Part shown: piece by piece, positions 34,131-46,793 of the stretch | How positions within the stretch are numbered: the stretch's first letter is position 1 | Layout of the letters: each line of letters opens with the position of its first letter | From: Clarkia xantiana subsp. parviflora | Lineage: Eukaryota; Streptophyta; Magnoliopsida; Myrtales; Onagraceae | Direction of reading: 5' to 3' | Length of the DNA: 64,000 nucleotides | Assembly (NCBI GenBank): GCA_036873135.1 | Contig: JAPTYO010000027.1 | Coordinates: forward strand, 1,879,195 to 1,943,194 | Translations under genes and position numbers: made by a program | The notes under the pieces: model-generated | Told to the model about the DNA's origin: nothing | Database searches by the model: none | The model's input: only the letters and a program-made list of their open reading frames with translations

Positions 34131-37100
34131 AGGCCGCATTCGGGCCGATTCGACCGGAAGAACCAGAAATCGAACGAGAAGAATTTTTTTTTTTGTCAAA
34201 ACCAAATTTTCTTAATTTTGTTTTTAAAAAGAACATCTAAATTTTAGAATAAAAAAAACATATTATCCGTTTGTTAAAATCAAGAAGACTGCCAATATAT
34301 ATTTTTTTTTCAAAACCACTTTTTACTTTTTTTTATTGTATTTGAACAAGTGGTCAGGCCGCATTCGGGCCGATTCGACCGGATGAACCAGAAAACGAAC
34401 GAGAATAAACTTTTTTTTGTCAAAGCCATTTTTTTTTTTTAAAGAACATCTAAATTTTATAATAAAAAAAACATATCATCCGTTTGTTAAAACAAAAAAC
34501 ATTGCTGAGATATATTTTTTTGTCAAAACCACTTTTTTACCTTTTTATTGTATTTGAACAAGTGGCCAGACCGCATTCGGGCCGATTCGACCGGATGAAC
34601 CAGGATTCGAGAAGATTTTTTTTTTGTCAAAACAAAATTTTCTTAATTCTGTTTTTAAGAAGAACGTCTAAATTTTAGAATAAAAAGACATATCATCTGT
34701 TTGTTAAAACCAAGAAGACTGCCAAGATATTTTTTTTTTTTTTACAAAATCACTTTTTACTTTATTGTATTTGAACAAGTGGTCAGACCGCTTTCGGGCC
34801 GATTCAAACGAATAAACCAGAATTCGAACGAGAAGAATTTTTTTTTTTGTCAAAACCAAATTTTCTTAATTTTGTTTTTAAAAAGAACATCTAAATTTTA
34901 TAATAAAAAAAACATATCTTCCGTTTGTTACAAACCAAGAAGACTGCCGAGATTATTTTTTTTTTGTTAAAACCACTTTTTTATTGTATTTGAACAAGTG
35001 GTCAGACCGCATTCGGGCCGATTCGACCGTATGAACCAGAAATCGAACGCTTTGTTTGTCAAAACCAAATTTTCTTAATTTTGTTTTTAAAAAGAACATC
35101 TAAATTTTATAATAAAAAAACATATTATCCGTTTGTTAAAACCAGAATACTACCGAGATATTTTTTTTTGTCAAAACCACTTTTTCACTTTTTTATTGTA
35201 TTTGAACAAGTGGTCAGACTGCATTCAGGCCGATTCGACCGGATGAACCAGAAATCGAACGAGAAGAATTTTTTTTTTTGTCAAAACCAAATTTTCTTAA
35301 TTTTGTTTTTAAAAAGAACAACTAAATTTTATAATAAGAAAAACATATCATCTATTTGTTAAAGCCAAGAAGACTGCCAAGATTTTTTTTTTGTCAAAAC
35401 CACTTTTTTACTTTTTTATTATATTTGAACAAGTGGTCAGACTGCATTCGGGCCGATTCGACCGGATGAACCAGAAATCGAACGAGAATAATTTTTTTTT
35501 TGTCAAAACCAAATTTTCTTAATTTTGTTTTTAAAAAGAACATCTAAATTTTAGAATAAAAAAAAATATTATCTGTTTCTTAAAACCAAGAAGACTGCGA
35601 AGATATTTTTTTTTTGTCAAAACCACTTTTTTACTTTATTGTATTTGAACGGTCATACCGCATTCGGGTCGATTCGACCGGATGAACCAGAAATCCAACG
35701 AGAAGAATTTTTTTTTGTCAAAACAAAATTTTCTTAATTTTATTTTAAAAAGAACATCTAAATTTTATAATAAAAAAACATATCATCCGTTTGTTAAAAC
35801 CAAGAACACTGCCGATATTTTTTTTTATCAAAACCACTTTTTTTTAATACTTTTTTATTGTATTTGAACAAGTGGTCAGACCGCATTCGAGCCAATTCGA
35901 CCGGATGAACCGGAATTCGAACGAGAAGAATTTTTTTTGTCAAAACCAAATTTTCTTAATTTTGTTTTTAAAAAGTACATCTAAATTTTATTATAAAAAA
36001 ACTTATCATCCGTTTGTTAAAAACCAAGAAGACTGCCGAGATTTTTTTTTGTCAAAACCACTTTTTTATTGTATTAGAACAAGTGGTCAGACCGTATTCG
36101 GGCTGATTCGACCGGATGAACCAGAAATCGAACGAGAAGAATCTTTGTTTGTCAAAGCCAAATTTTCTTAATTTTTTTTTAAAAGAACATCTTAATTTTA
36201 TAATAAAAAAAAACATATCATCTGTTTGTTAAAACCAAAAAGACTGTCGATATATTTTTTTTTTGTCAAAACCACTTTTTTATTGTATTTGAACAAGTGG
36301 TTAGACTGCATTCGGGCCGATTCGACCGGATGAACCAGAAATCGAACGAGAATAATTTTTTTTTTTGTCAAAACAAAATTTTCTTAATTTTATTTTTAAA
36401 AGGAACATCTAAATTTTATAATAAAAAAAAATATATCATCCGTTTGTTAAAACCAGGAAGACTTACAATATATATTTTTTTTGTCAAAACCACTTTTTTG
36501 CTTTTTTATTGTATTTGAACAAGTGGTCAGACTGCATTCGGGCTGATTCGACCAGATGAACCAGAAATCGAACGACAAGATTTTTTTTTTTTGTCAAAAC
36601 CAAATTTTCTTAATTTTGTTTTTAAAAAGATCATCTAAATTTTATAATTAAAAAAACATATCATCTGTTTGTTAAAATCAAGAAGACTGCCAAGATATTT
36701 GTTTTTTGTCAAAACCACTTTTTACTTTTTTTTATTGTATTTGAACAAGTGGTCATATCGCATTCGGGCCGATTCGACCGGATGAACCAGAAATCGAACG
36801 AGAAGAATTTTTTTTTGTCAAAACCAAATTTTCTTAATTTTGTTCTTAAAAAGAAAATCTAAATTTTATAATAAAAAAACATATCATTCGTTCGTTAAAA
36901 CCAAGAAGACTGCCGATATATATATATATTTTTGTCAAAACCACTTTTTTACTTTTTTATTATATTTGAACAAGTGGTTAGACCGCATTCGGGCCGATTC
37001 GACCAGATGAACCAGAAATCGAACGAGAAGATTTTTTTTGTCAAAACCAAATTTTCTTAATTTTTTTCTTAAAAAGAAAATCTAAATTTTATAATAAAAA

Positions 37101-37630
37101 AAACATATCATCCGTTCGTTAAAACCAAGAAGACTGCCGAGATATATATACATATATTTTTTTTCAAAACCACTTTTTTACTTTTTTTTTTTTTATTGTA
37201 TTTGAACAAGTGGTTAGACCGCATTCGGGCCGATTCGGCCAGATGAACCTGAAATCGAACGAGAAGATTTTTTTTGACAAAACCAAATTTTCTTAATTTT
37301 TTTTTTTAAAAGAACATCTAAATTTTAGAATAAAAAAACATATCATCCGTTTGCTAAAACCAAGAAGACTGCCAAGTTTTTTTTTTTTTGTCAAAACCAT
37401 TCTTTTACTTTTTTATTGTATTTGAAAATGTGGTCAGACCGCATTCGGGCCGATTCGATCGGATGAACCAGAAATCAAAGGAGAATATTATTTTTTTTTG
37501 TCAAAACCAAATTTTCTTAATTTTTTTTAAAAAGAACATCTAAATTTTAGAATAAAAAAAATATCATTCGTTTGTTAAAACTAAGAAGACTGCCAAGATA
37601 TTTTTTTTTTCAAAACCACTTTTTTTACAA
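34081..37630 (+). repeat. Right satellite array, about 16 copies, reverse orientation
   Basis: The same ~217-bp unit as 28850-34080 but reverse-complemented: gaacaagtggtcagaccgca, ttcgggccgattcgaccgga, ttttgtcaaaaccaaatttt, catatcatccgtttgttaaa. The array ends at about 37630 and non-repeat DNA follows. Confidence 0.95.
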
Positions 37631-37720
37631 ATTAAAACAAATAAAAGAAGGTTTTTTTTTTTTCATCCACGTTACTTGGCAGAATCCAATCTGATTTAAT
37701 ATATTTAATATTAAAAAAAG

Positions 37721-37758
37721 CATTGCTGAGAGTTTTTTTTGGTGAACATTGCTGAGAG
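37721..37758 (-). mobile_element. Micro-insertion with poly(T), 12-bp direct repeats
   Basis: cattgctgagag at 37721-37732 and 37747-37758 flanks a T run plus ggtgaa. Confidence 0.65.
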
Positions 37759-37854
37759 TGAGAACTGAGAACAGAAGGGCAGAGATGTTTACTAAAAAAA
37801 AAGAGAAAGGAAGGGCGGCATAAACGTACGTGAGGAAGGAGAAAGCAACGGAGA

Positions 37855-38880
37855 TCGCAATACCCAGTTACCCACCGCAGTGACCACCGGAATCGGCAAT
37901 ACCCACATCACAGTGATCACCGGAATCGGCAATACCCAATCACCCAGTCATCACAGTGACCACCGCAGCTAGGAATCATCCCAGATCACCGCAGCTAGAG
38001 TGAGAGATATAAGAAGTTCGGAATCGGACTGTTTACTGTTGCTGGATTAGTGTTGTTCGTCATTCACCAAAATCACGACCAGGATCCAGTCATTAAGCCC
38101 TCAAAGGTAAGAATCCAATCTGATTTGATCGGATTTTCCTGTTCTTAGTTGATTAGGATCGAACATGCTGCAATCAGATTAACTAACTATTCTGGAGAAT
38201 AATATGTGATCTCAGCTTGTTCGATTTGCTTTAGATTTGATTTGATTTGATTGTTTCTTATGTATTTGTTTATGTGGAATCATCCCAGACCACCGCAGCT
38301 AGAGTGAGAGATAGAAGAAGTTCGGAATCCGATTGTTTACTGTTGCTGGATTGGTGTTGTTCGTCATTCACCAAAATCACGATCACGATCCAGTCATTAA
38401 GCCCTCGAAGGTAAGAATCCAATCTGATTTGATCGGATTTTCCAGTTCTTAGTTGATTAGGATCGAACATGCTGCAATCAGATTAACTGACAGTTCTGGA
38501 GAATAGTATGTGATCTCAGCTCGTTCGATTTGCTTCGGATTTGATTTGATTGTTTCTTATGTATTTGTTTATGTATTTGTTTATGTGGAATCATCCCAGA
38601 CCACCGCAGCTAGAGTGACAGATATAAGAAGTTTGGAATCAGATTGTTTATTGTTGCTGGATTGGTGTTGTTCGTCATTCACCAAAATCACAATCAGGAT
38701 CCAGTCATTAAGCCCTAGAAGGTAAGAATCCAATCTGATTTGATCGGATTTTCCTGTTCTTAGTTGATTAGGATCGAACATGCTGCAATCAGATTAACTC
38801 ACAGTTCTGAAGAATAGTATGTGATCTCAGCTTGTTCGATTTGCTTTGGATTTGATTTGATTGTTTCTTATGTTAAATTT
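37855..38880 (+). repeat. TnpD leader region (segment alpha) with a ~310-bp unit in three copies
   Basis: Each unit runs from ggaatcatcccagaNcaccg through gttgttcgtcattcaccaaa and tcaggatccagtcattaagc to a splice donor (gaaggtaagaat at about 38104, 38408 and 38719), then intron-like sequence to tttgatttgattgtttctta. The TnpD start codon follows at 38927 behind an acceptor (ttgtgaaattag). So the 5' untranslated exon with its donor exists three times. The first part (37855-38100) is also present at 49220-49475. Confidence 0.85.
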
Positions 38881-38926
38881 TATAACCTTATATTGCTAAG
38901 AAATTCTTTATTTTGTGAAATTAGGG

Positions 38927-41900
38927 ATGGATAGAAGTTGGACAAAACTAGAGAATCATTTATCCGTTGAGTATATAGAAGGAGTAGAACAATTTTTAGA
39001 ATTTGCATCAAATCATGTTGGAAGCGATGGTAAAATTAGATGTCCTTGCAAAAGTTGCCTCAACTGTAGATTCAAAACGTTGAAAGAAGTTAGAGCACAT
39101 TTGTTGCGATTTGGAATTTTGGAGCAATATACCATATGGGACCGACACGGTGAATCTCGTGATGATGGTAATAAGACTCATGAGACTGATGAGATGCAAC
39201 ATGATCGTGATTCGCATGATGAAACAGAAGCTAACTATGATGATGTCAATGTCTTGATAGAGGATTTGCATAGAGCATCTTATACCGCTCCTAGTTTGGA
39301 GGAGATCTCCGAATATTCTGATCCAGGCATTTGTCCTCAGGAAGCTGAAAAATTCAATAGATTGTTCAATGATGCAAAGTCTGAATTATATCCAGGTTGC
39401 GAAAAATATTCAAAGTTGTCCTTCATTATTAAAATGCTTCATATTAAGACAATGACAAATAATAGCAACAAGGCATTTGATATGACCCTTAAGCTATTTA
39501 AGGATGCTCTTCCAGAAGGCGAGACACTTCCAAGCTCCTATTATGAAGTGAAGAAAATGATGCGCGATCTTGGATTAAGTTATATAAAGATAGATGCATG
39601 CATTAATGATTGTATATTGTTTTGGAATGATTATGCATCTTTGGAAGAATGTCCTACTTGCCAAGCTTCTAGGTGGAAACACAATTCAAGCAAACGTAAG
39701 AAAATTCCTCAAAAGGTATTGCGTTATTTTCCCCTAAAACCTAGGTTGCAGAGGTTGTTTGCATCAAAAGACGTAGCTAAGGACATGAGGTGGCATAAAG
39801 AAGAAAGAATTGATGATGACTTTATTAGACATCCCGCTGATGCAACAAGTTGGAAGGATTTTGATGATGAAAATAGTTGGTTTGCTATAGATTCTCGTAA
39901 TGTTAGACTTGGACTTGCAAGTGATGGGTTTAATCCATTTGGCAATATGAGTACTTCTTATTGCATGTGGCCAGTCTTCATAATTCCTTATAATTTACCT
40001 CCTTGGAGATGTGCAAAAGAACCTTTCATTTTCATGAGCTTACTTATACCTGGAAAAGCCTCTCCGGGTAATAATATTGATGTGTATCTGCAACCACTGA
40101 TTACAGAGCTTAAAGAGTTGTGGAATGATGGAATTCAAACATATGATGCTTTTACCGAAGAATTTTTTAAGCTGCATGCTGTATTGTTGTGGACTATAAA
40201 CGACTTTCCAGCATACGGGATGCTATCTGGATGGAGCACTAAAGGAAAGCTGGCATGCCCAATTTGCAACAAAGATACATGCTCAATTACCTTGAAAAAT
40301 GGCAAGAAACAATCATATATGGGGAGTCGAAGGTATTTAGACCCACAACATCCATGGCGCAGAAGTAAAAAGTTCAATGGTAAATCAGAGCATCGTCCGC
40401 AACCTAAAAAGTTATCGGGAGATGATGTGCTTGAGCAATTGGCACAACTTAACCCAGATATGAATTTTGGAAAGCCATCTAATTCAAGAAAGAGAAAACG
40501 TTCAGAAGACGAGTTGAATTGGACAAAGAAGAGTATATTTTTTCAATTACCATATTGGAAATCTCTAAAATTACGACACAATTTGGATGTCATGCATATA
40601 GAGAAAAATATTGGTGAGAATATTTTATGCACTTTGTTGAATATCGATGGCAAAACAAAAGATGACATAAAAGCTCGGTATGACTTGGAAGATATGGGCA
40701 TAAGGAAAGAACTGCACGTCAGACAAGAGGGTAATAAATTAGTAGTGCCACAAGCTTGTTACACTCTAACCAGTGCAGAAAGGAAGAAATTTTGTCAGTG
40801 GATGAAATCCGTCAAGCTTCCAGATGGGTTTGGGTCGAATATTTCAAGGTGTGTCAATTATGATGATGGTAAAGTGTCTGGAATGAAAAGTCATGATTAT
40901 CACGTATTTCTTCAGCGTTTACTTCCTATTGCAGCACAAGGTTTCTTACAAAAAAATGTGTACTGTCCTATCAGAACTGAGCATTTTTTTTAGGGAATTA
41001 TGTTCAAAGACGATTCACAAGGCCAAAATTGATACAATGAAGAAAGAAGTTGTCGTGATACTATGCAAACTTGAGGCTATATATCCACCATCATTTTTTG
41101 TTATTATGATGCACTTGACTATTCACTTAGCTGATGAAATCGAATTGGGTGGACCGGTCCAATATAGATGGATGTATTTCATTGAAAGGTATATATATGT
41201 ATTCCCAATCACATTATATTTAATTAAAATATATATTGTTCGTATTTGAAATAATAATACATATTCATATATGAATGTATTCATTGCAGGTTTTTGAAAA
41301 CTCTTAAGAACTATGTGCGTAACAAAGCTCGTCCAGAAGGCTCTATTGCTGAAGCATATATTGATAAAGAGTGTCTCAATTTTTGTTCATTATACTTTAA
41401 TGATGCGGAGATAAAACATGGTAGACCAGAAAGGAACGATGATGGTGGTGATGTAGATACATACCCTGAATTCTCTATTTTTGCACAACGAGCAAGACCT
41501 CTAGGAGCGGCCAAATATTCTTGTCTTTCTAAATCTGACTATAAGAAAATTCAGTGGTATGTTCTTCATAATAGCACCGAAGTTGATCCATATTTGAGGT
41601 AATTTATTTGTTTCACTATCATATATATATAATACTTTTGTTATATTTGAATATTCCATGTATGTATATATATAACAAGTGAACCCATTTTTTATGCAGT
41701 ATGCACAAAGAAGAGCTTAGAAAGAAAAGTCACATTGATGTTGAAAAAAGACATCAAGAAGAATTTGCATCATGGTTTAAAGAACATGTAAGATTTTGTA
41801 TACAACTTTTTTTTTTGCTAAGAGTATACAAATTTGTTATATATATATATTCTATACGATTCAATTGATATATGATTTTTTTTTTGCATTATAGGTTTTA

Positions 41901-42683
41901 TCAATGAGAGAGAAAGGTTTGATAGAAGTTGAAAATCCTCTTTACACTCTTGGATTAGGTCCTAACGAAAGAATCACTAGGTATAGTGGCATTATTGTTA
42001 ATGGTGTCAGATATCATACTAAAGAGCGTGATAATTGTCTTGTCACTCAGAATAGTGGCGTGATGGTTAAAGGTGAGCATAACTCGGAGGAAATTGATTT
42101 TTATGGCGAGCTGACAGACATCATTAAGTTAAGTTATAATAACTTTAATCACATTTTCATTTTCAAATGTGATTGGTGGGATATTGGAAATAGAAGAAAT
42201 GGATTGAAGGTTGATGGGCAACTAATCAGTGTTCATACCATGCGGAAATGGTATGCGGATGACCCATTTGTGCTAGCAACTCAGGCTGAGCTAGTCTTTT
42301 ATGTTTCTGATATAAAAAATGGTGGAGACTGGAGAATTGTGCAAAAGGCAGGTTGTAGAGGTTCATTTGATGTTCCTTTAAGAGATGAAAGTGATAATGC
42401 AGAATCAATTCACAATGATGAGCCATATCAACAAGATCAAACAAATGATATCAGTGGAATTGATCTAGTTGTTGATCTCAGCAATTATCTGTTAAGTCAA
42501 GATGATATATTGTCGGAAAATATCGATGCAAGTTCAGTTGAACCAAGACAAACTGATGGCGATGTTCATCATGACCTAGAAGAAGAAGAAGACGCAGATG
42601 ATACTCTTGAAGAATACTATGATGATGATGATGATGATGATGATGAGGATGAGGATGAAGATGTTGCAAAGATCAATAGGTAA
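38927..42683 (+). pseudogene. CACTA TnpD/Tnp2 transposase gene, one frameshift
   Basis: Exons 38927-41188, 41290-41598, 41700-41787 and 41895-42683 with GT-AG borders. The protein begins MDRSWTKLENHLSVEYIEGV, the transposase-associated domain, with a Cys pair (CPCKSC). The Transposase_21 core follows (LEECPTCQASRWK, RLGLASDGFNPFG, PAYGMLSGWSTKGKLACPIC, LRHNLDVMHIEKN), then GMKSHDYHVFLQRLLP leading into the DUF4218-type part (FFRELCSKT, GPVQYRWMYFIER, NKARPEGSIAEAYI). The last exon is DUF4216-like (CDWWDIGNR) with an Asp/Glu tail. In En/Spm this protein cuts and joins transposon ends. At a seven-A run (40950-40956) the frame shifts by one; before it the reading ends at 40993, after it it resumes as VLSELSIFFRELCSKT. 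As drawn, no full protein can be made. I chose ATG 38927 because it directly follows the acceptor. Confidence 0.9.
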
Positions 42684-42689
42684 AATAAA

Positions 42690-43640
42690 CATCTATCTTT
42701 ATAACTAAATACGTATTAAATATGTTTTATACTCTATTATATTTTCTACTAATTTTGCATTGTATTCCTTGTTATTAGGTGGTGATTATTACGCAAAAAA
42801 ATTTATATATCTATATATATTAAAATTTAGATTGAAAGAGACTAAATTGTTTCACCAGGAGCTGAGGTCTTCAAAATTGCTTTGTACCGAGGCAGGAGCT
42901 GAGCTGAAGGATGAATCGATTCAACAAACTAATTATCCGCTGCACATTATTCCAAGGTCAGTCTTATGTATGCATGTTCTTCCTATACTTTCAGGTTAAG
43001 CAGGTTTTTATGAATTCTCTGATTGTTAAAAAAATGCATATTACTTTCAGTCGCGCTTCATGTTTTTAACATTTCTTACTGTTTGTGCTTCCAAGTTCTA
43101 ATTCCCACTTATATTTGTTTTTCCTTTTAAAATATCTCAGCTACAAACTGAAGCTTCCTTGAATTAAATGTTTTGCATCATGGAGGTATGCTTCTTCTTT
43201 AACCAAATCCAAATGAAATTGCAGGTTAATGTATTTGGCTTCATGTACTATATCAATTTTTTTTTTCTTTTATTGGGCTTGGAATATTTGTTTGAATACT
43301 TGGTTGCATGTACTCTCTGTAAATTGATAAGATACAATAACTCTAGGCCCTTACCTTTTTTGGGTAATAGCAAACACCTACCTGGCACTCACATCATAAT
43401 CTCCTTCAATACTCTACTCCTAAATGATTCTAATGTAACATTTGGTTCTCATTTACGAAGGACGTCATTCAGATATAGACATATAGTGTCTTCTTACACT
43501 ATTCTATTATTCATGAATAAAAGAAATAGCTGTTTCCTAATTGTGGGCAACTTGAATTATTTTTCCAGATAATAAATTTATTGATGGTATTATTTATTAT
43601 CGATACAAGTGCAACATATGTATTAATTTTTTTTTTTTTT
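42690..43640. other. Sequence after TnpD with one unassigned exon-like stretch
   Basis: 42843-42957 is open (for example ETKLFHQELRSSKLLCTEAG) and ends at a possible donor (aag/gtcagt), but I recognise no protein. The rest is T-rich intron-like DNA. Confidence 0.35.
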
Positions 43641-43654
43641 TTTTTTCCATTTTC

Positions 43655-44173
43655 AGGTCGGATCGTTATTGGTCTCTTTGGGAATGTAGATCATAAGTCT
43701 GCTGGTATGACTTTCTATATTCCTTAACATTGTGCGCCTTTAAAATGTCAAGATAAGATTAGATGATGTATGTGCTCACTTTTCTACAGTTGTGTTTTAC
43801 AGTGAATTTATGAGCACTGTTTTTTAACATGTAATATGATCATACCTTACTTACTCTTCGTGTTAGAAAGCGTTCCCTTTTGTTTGGTTTACCAATGTTT
43901 TAAAGAATTATTGAATTATTATACTTTGCACATTGCAGTCTGCATATATTGTCATGCATATTGCATACCATTCATTCTTCAATACATAGAGGATAAATGG
44001 TATAGGAAAGAGTGGAAAGCCATTCCACTACAAGGGAAGTAGCTTCCATTGAATTATTGATAGCTTTATGAACCAGTGAGGTGAATTCACTCTTGGAGAT
44101 AGCCGATGTCGAGCATCAATCTACAGAGAGAAGTGTGCAGATGAGAACCTCAAGTTGAAGCACACTGAACCCG
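43655..44173 (+). pseudogene. Captured cyclophilin (peptidyl-prolyl isomerase) gene fragment
   Basis: After an acceptor (ttttcag) the reading GRIVIGLFGNVDHKSAG (about 43657-43704) matches the start of the cyclophilin fold, then gtatga follows. A second exon-like stretch (about 43995-44173) reads NGIGKSGKPFHYKGSSFH, a stop, IIDSFMNQ, a stop, GEFTLGDSRC, IYREKCADENLKLKHTEPG. This parallels the cyclophilin block GKSGKPLHYKGSSFHRII...GGDFTLGDG...IYGEKFADENFKLKHTGPG. Intron-exon structure is kept, so the copy came from genomic DNA. Stops and substitutions at active-site positions (Arg and Gln of the FHRIIP and MxQGGD motifs are lost) make it dead. It lies downstream of the TnpD gene. Confidence 0.8.
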
Positions 44174-44248
44174 GTAAAGATGCAATATCATCATCATCTT
44201 ATTTTTCATTTCAGTTCACATGAAATGTAGTGTTGACGCTTTGTTTGT

Positions 44249-44983
44249 TTCTGGTTTACTGAAGTGAGGTATATTGTTTCATTGCATGGCAGTGTTACAT
44301 GGAGGTGGCGATGGTGATTTAACAATATTATGTTGTACAGAGGAGACATCGCCTTCAATGTAATGTCGTCTTGATACTTCTATCTTCTGTTTTCCTGGAT
44401 TATTTCATCATCGACGTGGACAGCAGCTCTGCTGCTAAAGATCATGTTCCTGGAAATTTCAGAATCATTGTTAGTTCATCAATTCTTCTTCGTTGATCTT
44501 AATTTTAATTTTCATGTCAATTTTCCGTCGTTCAAGAAACCTGATTGAATATAGAGCTGAGGTTTTACAAATCTGCTTTTACCGATGCATTAGATAAGGG
44601 TTTAGGTATCAATCCTTGAGGAGTTGTAGGTCTCTACTTTCATTTGTTTTCTTTCGATGCAAGCCTTTTGCTGCAGTGTTGGATGTCTTATTTTCCTGCA
44701 ATCAAAGTCAACAGTGGAATAATTGCAGGAAGCAATAAACAGCAGTGTGCTGCAATTAATCAGCAGAGGAAAGGAGCGCAAGCAGCGATACTTATGGAGT
44801 AAACAAGGAGCCGCGATTAATTGCAGATTAATGCACTTGGGTTGTTGTATTTCCGATGTACCTCCAAGTTCTCTGTACCCTATTATATATAAATCTGACC
44901 TTAAATCTGCTGAGAGACAACTTCATTTCCACATTGCAGCGTCTCTTTGCTAATGTGTTGTGTTGATTGAAGTTTGATTTTAT
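44249..44983. repeat. Segment beta, copy 1 (about 735 bp)
   Basis: The stretch matches 51099-51840 almost throughout (from tttactgaagtgaggtatat to gttgattgaagtttgatttt), with scattered single-base changes. It contains aggagacatcgccttcaatg and gagtaaacaaggagccgcga. No protein is recognised. The two copies diverge sharply at both ends. Confidence 0.9.
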
Positions 44984-44989
44984 TGTAAA

Positions 44990-45423
44990 CAATAATATCA
45001 GTTAGATAAAAAAAAATAATGCATATAAATGCTTATATTTTGTAGGGTGGACTCTTTTTTCAACTGCTATGGACTTTAACGATGTGTGGGTAAGGAAAGT
45101 TACATCGGGTTATAGTAACTAAAATATTGAAGAGTATACAAATGGTATTTTTTAAGGAAAAAAATATGCAATTAACGCAAATAAAATTTACTGATTTTAG
45201 TGGAGCCCACATGTACTTTCGGCAAAACTTTCACAAGAATTTTTTCAGGGTTTAGCATTGCCCTTTTGTTTTATTTCTCCAACTTAATGTGTAATTCAAT
45301 TCATACATAATTTTTCTGTTTATATAATAATAACATATGTATTTAAATAGAATAATAAAATAATAACTATATGTTTTTTTTTTTAAAAAAAAATACTATA
45401 GTGTTTACTGTTTAGTAGCAATT

Positions 45424-45469
<46 letters not shown>

Positions 45470-46200
45470 AATTTTTTTTCTAAGTACATGAATATAATTT
45501 TTAATTAACTAACACTTTTACAAAATAATTTTTTCTGTTTTCCACAATTCTTGTTTTTCGCTTTAGTAAAAACTAAAAGATATCGACAGATTATAGATAT
45601 ATTTATATATTGGTATGATATAATTTGTTATTTACAAATATTTTCTTTACTAAAATGTAATTTTTTTTAAAATTAATTGAATAATTTCTATATATATTGT
45701 ATACATCCTTTGAAACATTCATTTATATGAAAAAGCATGTCATAACATACATATATAATAAAAAAGATAAGAAATATATATGTATAAACTAAAATTTAGA
45801 AATTAAATAACACGATATCTAAATAGATGAACAGTAATAGTTCACATTTTTAAGAAAAAATAACATGATCGAATTTCACTATTACAATATTCATCGTGCA
45901 TCTTCCTATATAGTATTATTGTTAGTAAAGATAAACACTATTATACATTGAATTTGCATTTAGTTTTAGACTACTTTAATTTATATATATATGATAATAT
46001 GATTTTTTAAAATTTATTTAGTAAACATCATGTTTTTATAATAATAAAAAAAAATTCACTGATATGTATTTATTTTAAAGCGGATAATTTGTGTCGCATA
46101 AAATTTATGCATGTAACTACTTATTTGCTTATATTTAAAAATGTATTTAATTGAGTAGATAGTTATTTTATTTTATTTAATATTAATATATATCATATCT
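44990..46200. other. AT-rich spacer with microsatellites
   Basis: No coding sequence is seen. A TA run at about 45428-45455 passes into a TAA run (45456-45475). Confidence 0.6.
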
Positions 46201-46220
46201 GTTTTAATATAATAAAGTGG

Positions 46221-46264
46221 ATGGCTGAATGGATTTTTTTTTTGGGCCAAAATGGCTGGATGGA
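46221..46264 (-). mobile_element. Micro-insertion with poly(T), 13-bp direct repeats
   Basis: atggctgaatgga (46221-46233) and atggctggatgga (46252-46264) flank a T run plus gggccaa. Confidence 0.6.
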
Positions 46265-46349
46265 AATTAAATCTAATATGGACTCTATATGTGCCGTGAT
46301 CTCTCTTCTTCCTCTTTCTCCTCTTCTCTCTACCCAAAAACCTTTTCTC

Positions 46350-46745
46350 TTGCATCGCCATCTCCCACCTGGAAGCTCTAACCGCATCCACGGCATTTAT
46401 CTCTAGTCCAAGCTCCAGCGGAAGAAAGGTAGTGAAATGGGATCCGACCTCCAATTTTCAATTCACATATCGGTTTCAAACCCAATCTTCACTGATCTGA
46501 CCTCCAATTTTCAATTCTTCACAGATCTGACCTCAGGAAGCGCAGGAAAAGGCTCCTCTTCTTCGTCCCGGCTCTCTCCTGCGGTCCCTCCAGCGGCGCA
46601 TGGGTCTTGATTGTATCGGCGATAGCTGCTCCCACCCCGGCAGTAGCAAATAGGTATTATATTATTTATTATATGGCCAAAATATCATATTATATTATTT
46701 ATGAGGAGTAAACTGTTATTTTTTTTAAAAACTGCTCAGCGCCGC
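46350..46745. repeat. Segment gamma, copy 1
   Basis: Matches 53826-54225: tttatctctagtccaagctc, gacctccaattttcaattc (twice), tcctgcggtccctccagcgg, ttgtatcggcgatagctgct. The agcggcgcatg...gtcttga phrase is also present at about 49197 and 49541. It resembles a 5' leader and not a protein-coding sequence. Confidence 0.85.
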
Positions 46746-46793
46746 TCCCTCTATTTCATTAAGCGTCTCCCTCCTTACCGCAAGCGTCTCTTG

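Noticed and set aside
28850..37630. Many short open frames (60-114 codons, rich in Phe, Lys, Asn) in the satellite arrays
   Set aside because: All are read from the repeat unit on one strand or the other and break wherever A-run length changes.
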